From CAYVFC01 sp964450715 (GTDB lineage: Bacteria > Myxococcota_A > Polyangia > Polyangiales > JAFGIB01): a DNA stretch of 17,071 nt. Below are positions 15,534-17,071 of the stretch, piece by piece; position 1 is the stretch's first letter; each line of letters opens with the position of its first letter. The DNA lies in contig CAYVFC010000161.1 in NCBI GenBank assembly GCA_964450715.1, forward strand, positions 1 to 17,071, written 5' to 3'. A model generated the notes under the pieces. It was not told the DNA's origin. It searched no databases and was given only the letters and a program-made list of their open reading frames with translations. The position numbers and the translations under genes are program-made.

Positions 15534-16483
15534 AGCCGTCGGCCGCGGCGCGCCGCAGCGCTATCTCCGGCGGCTTCGCGAGCAACCTGGGCCTCAAGTC
15601 CTTCTCCCTGCTCGCGTCCATCGTGCTCTTCTCGCTGGTACACAGCGAGGAGGAGGCTGAGCGCTCGTTCTCGGTCGACGTGATGGCGCTCTTGCCGCCC
15701 CCGGAACGCGGGGAGATGCTGGTCAGCGAAAGGCCCGACCAGGTCAAGGTAACGCTGCGGGGTGCCAAGTCGCAGATCAACGCTCTCGATCGCGACACCC
15801 TGGGGCCGATCCAGATGGACGTCGCCGATGCAGAGAGCCGTTACTTCCACTTCGACGAGGCCGATATCGAGGTGCCGGCCGGCGTGCAGATCGTTCGCAT
15901 CGAGCCCCCCTCCGTCAAGCTCACCTGGAAAGAGAGGGGGAGCAGGCAGGTACCGGTCAAGGCGCGTCTGACCGGATCGCCACAGAAGGGGCTCTCCGTG
16001 AAGTACCCCGTACGCATCGTACCCGACGAGGCGGCGCTCAACGGTCCGGTCACCGTGCTCAAATCGATATCCTCGGTCTATACGGATCTGGTCTCGCTGG
16101 ACGGCCTGGGGCAGGGCAAGCACGAGCGGCGGGTTCCGCTGGAGCCCCTGCCCGACTTCGTGACCTACGACGCCGGCAAGACGGTGATCGTGCAGATGGA
16201 GATCATTCCGGAGATCGGCGAGAGAAATCTACCGCGTCTGGAGATCGCCTCCGTAGGAGGCGGCGAGGCCGTCTTTCGGCCCCGGCGGGTGGCGGTAACG
16301 CTGCGCGGACCGCGCTACCTGCTGGACGACATCGAGGTGGAGGATATCGTGCCCTACGTCGATATCTCGGATCTATCCGCCAACGAGGGGGCCCAGACGC
16401 GGAAGGTGATGGTGCGCGGTTTGCCGGCGTCGGTGGAAGCGATTCGCATCACCCCGGCGGAGGTCCTGGCCAGGGTCAAATAG
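15530..16483 (+). CDS. cdaR: YbbR-domain protein, CdaA regulator (CdaR-like)
   Basis: YbbR/CdaR proteins are anchored in the membrane beside CdaA and modulate c-di-AMP synthesis from the outside. The 317-residue product has a short basic N-terminus, one membrane helix (about 23-38, NLGLKSFSLLASIVLFSLV) and then an extracytoplasmic region with YbbR-type beta repeats. These are marked by VKVTLRGAKSQI, VKLTWKERGSRQVPV and VAVTLRGPRYLLDD. The start ATG 15530 overlaps the cdaA stop. The last codons and the TAG stop are part of the first unit of a 42-bp triple repeat. In many bacteria the next gene is glmM; here it is a CULT-domain gene. Confidence 0.93.
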   Translation: MKPSAAARRSAISGGFASNLGLKSFSLLASIVLFSLVHSEEEAERSFSVDVMALLPPPERGEMLVSERPDQVKVTLRGAKSQINALDRDTLGPIQMDVADAESRYFHFDEADIEVPAGVQIVRIEPPSVKLTWKERGSRQVPVKARLTGSPQKGLSVKYPVRIVPDEAALNGPVTVLKSISSVYTDLVSLDGLGQGKHERRVPLEPLPDFVTYDAGKTVIVQMEIIPEIGERNLPRLEIASVGGGEAVFRPRRVAVTLRGPRYLLDDIEVEDIVPYVDISDLSANEGAQTRKVMVRGLPASVEAIRITPAEVLARVK

Positions 16484-16599
16484 AAGTGCACGCTTCTCGC
16501 TGGCTCCTCAAGCAGGGTCAAATAGAAGTGCACGCTTCTCGCTGGCTCCTCAAGCAGGGTCAAATAGAAGTGCACGCTTCTCGCTGGCTCTTCAAGCAG
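16471..16599 (+). repeat. Three tandem 42-bp repeats across the ybbR stop and CULT gene start
   Basis: Units begin at 16471, 16513 and 16555. The first two are identical. The third has one change (CTCCTC to CTCTTC), then a partial fourth start (CAG) before the sequence diverges. The first unit begins with the last bases of ybbR (CAGGGTCAAATAG). Each unit then holds GTG CAC GCT, the possible start of the next gene. The period of 14 codons keeps the downstream frame, giving HASRWLLKQGQIEV repeats. Each unit carries its own AGGG before a GTG, so initiation could occur at 16486, 16528 or 16570. Confidence 0.95.
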
Positions 16600-16995
16600 A
16601 ACGGTACGAAACCCTCTCGCGCCGCCTCCCGTTCGCCCGAGGCGCGCGAAACCGACGGCGCGGACGGGGGACGCATCCTGGTCTGCGCCGCCTGCGGGCG
16701 CGCGATCACCAGCAGCGGCGCCCGTATCTCGGTCAGCGGCAGGCACGAGCATACCTGCTTGAACCCGCACGGCATCGTCTACCACATCGGCTGCTTCGGG
16801 AGCGCCACCGGCTGTCTGGTCCACGGCGCGCCCTCGGCCGAGTGGAGTTGGTTCCCGGGTCACACCTGGCAGGTGGTCGTCTGCACCGGTTGCATCGTCC
16901 ACCTGGGCTGGCTCTTCCGCGGCCCTGAGGGCACCTTCTTCGGCTTCATCGTCAACCGGCTGCAAGAGCGAGACGACGCCCCTACGGATTTATGA
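16486..16995 (+). CDS. Stand-alone CULT-domain (cereblon-like) protein
   Basis: This 169-residue product (if the first GTG is used) has no signal or membrane segment and is probably cytosolic. Residues about 1-38 come from the 42-bp repeats, 39-62 are a polar linker, and 63-160 are a CULT domain, the thalidomide-binding fold of human cereblon. Zinc pairs are C67-x2-C70 and C133-x2-C136. The ligand cage tryptophans are W122, W128 and W142 in PSAEWSWFPGHTW and HLGWLF. They match human W380, W386 and W400, with F144 for F402 and N93-P94-H95-G96 for the NPHG loop. It also resembles, from memory, the Magnetospirillum single-domain protein MsCI4. Residue W120 replaces human H378. In eukaryotes the pocket reads C-terminal cyclic imides; the bacterial role is unknown. 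It follows ybbR after 2 bases and is probably co-transcribed. GTG 16528 and 16570 are alternative starts. Confidence 0.9.
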   Translation: MHASRWLLKQGQIEVHASRWLLKQGQIEVHASRWLFKQNGTKPSRAASRSPEARETDGADGGRILVCAACGRAITSSGARISVSGRHEHTCLNPHGIVYHIGCFGSATGCLVHGAPSAEWSWFPGHTWQVVVCTGCIVHLGWLFRGPEGTFFGFIVNRLQERDDAPTDL

Positions 16996-17071
16996 ATACG
17001 GTATCATAGGTGATCGCTTTAGCGAGCCCCGTTTACTGCGACGAGACCGAAGGCAAGCCGACCCTTTTTAC
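16996..17071. other. Window end downstream of the CULT gene
   Basis: These 76 bases hold no complete gene. TATCAT at 17002-17007 looks like a -10 box, but no matching -35 box is evident. I cannot say whether glmM or another gene follows outside the window. Confidence 0.4.

Noticed and set aside
16471..16599. CRISPR-like array
   Set aside because: The 42-bp units are contiguous, with no spacers, and are translated. It is a tandem repeat.

Overview
The window is GC-rich chromosomal DNA from a Gram-negative bacterium. A Myxococcota or 'Deltaproteobacteria'-type host (possibly a Bradymonadia-like lineage) fits best. The grounds are a thrombospondin type 3 repeat lipoprotein, a yajC-secD-secF-recJ cluster, a tilS/ftsH/folP/cdaA/ybbR cluster, and many GTG starts. 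The taxonomic call is inference from gene content, not from a marker gene.

Region 1 (1-619) is repeat-rich. A tRNA with a CAU anticodon, best read as tRNA-Ile2, is wedged between two unrelated palindromic elements. Upstream is a 143-bp segment bounded by a 20-bp inverted repeat, part of which is also present as a direct repeat at the window edge. Downstream is a 37-bp perfect inverted repeat whose left arm contains the last 13 nt of the tRNA. Region 2 (620-2369) holds a coiled-coil C4 zinc-ribbon protein (+) and ilvE (-), which converge on a GTCATTTCGA-type dispersed palindrome. Region 3 (2599-7761) is a promoter followed by yajC, secD, secF and recJ with tight or overlapping junctions. This is the protein export accessory complex plus a single-strand exonuclease. 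SecF seems to carry a duplicated periplasmic subdomain.

Region 4 (7762-10512) contains a hairpin-dense intergenic stretch, a secreted or membrane protein of unknown function, a second copy of the GTCATTTCGA palindrome, and a TSP3-repeat, arylsulfotransferase-like lipoprotein. Region 5 (10512-16995) runs through tilS, ftsH, folP, cdaA and ybbR (cdaR), mostly with overlapping stop/start codons. It covers tRNA-Ile2 lysidine formation, membrane proteolysis, folate synthesis, c-di-AMP synthesis and the cyclase regulator.

The most notable item is the last gene. Directly after ybbR, where glmM is often found, lies a small stand-alone CULT-domain protein. This is the thalidomide-binding fold of cereblon, with two CxxC zinc pairs and the three-tryptophan cage intact. 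Its start region is a three-fold, in-frame 42-bp tandem repeat made from the end of ybbR plus the start of the CULT gene itself. The role of bacterial CULT proteins is not established. Their placement beside FtsH and c-di-AMP genes is worth testing.
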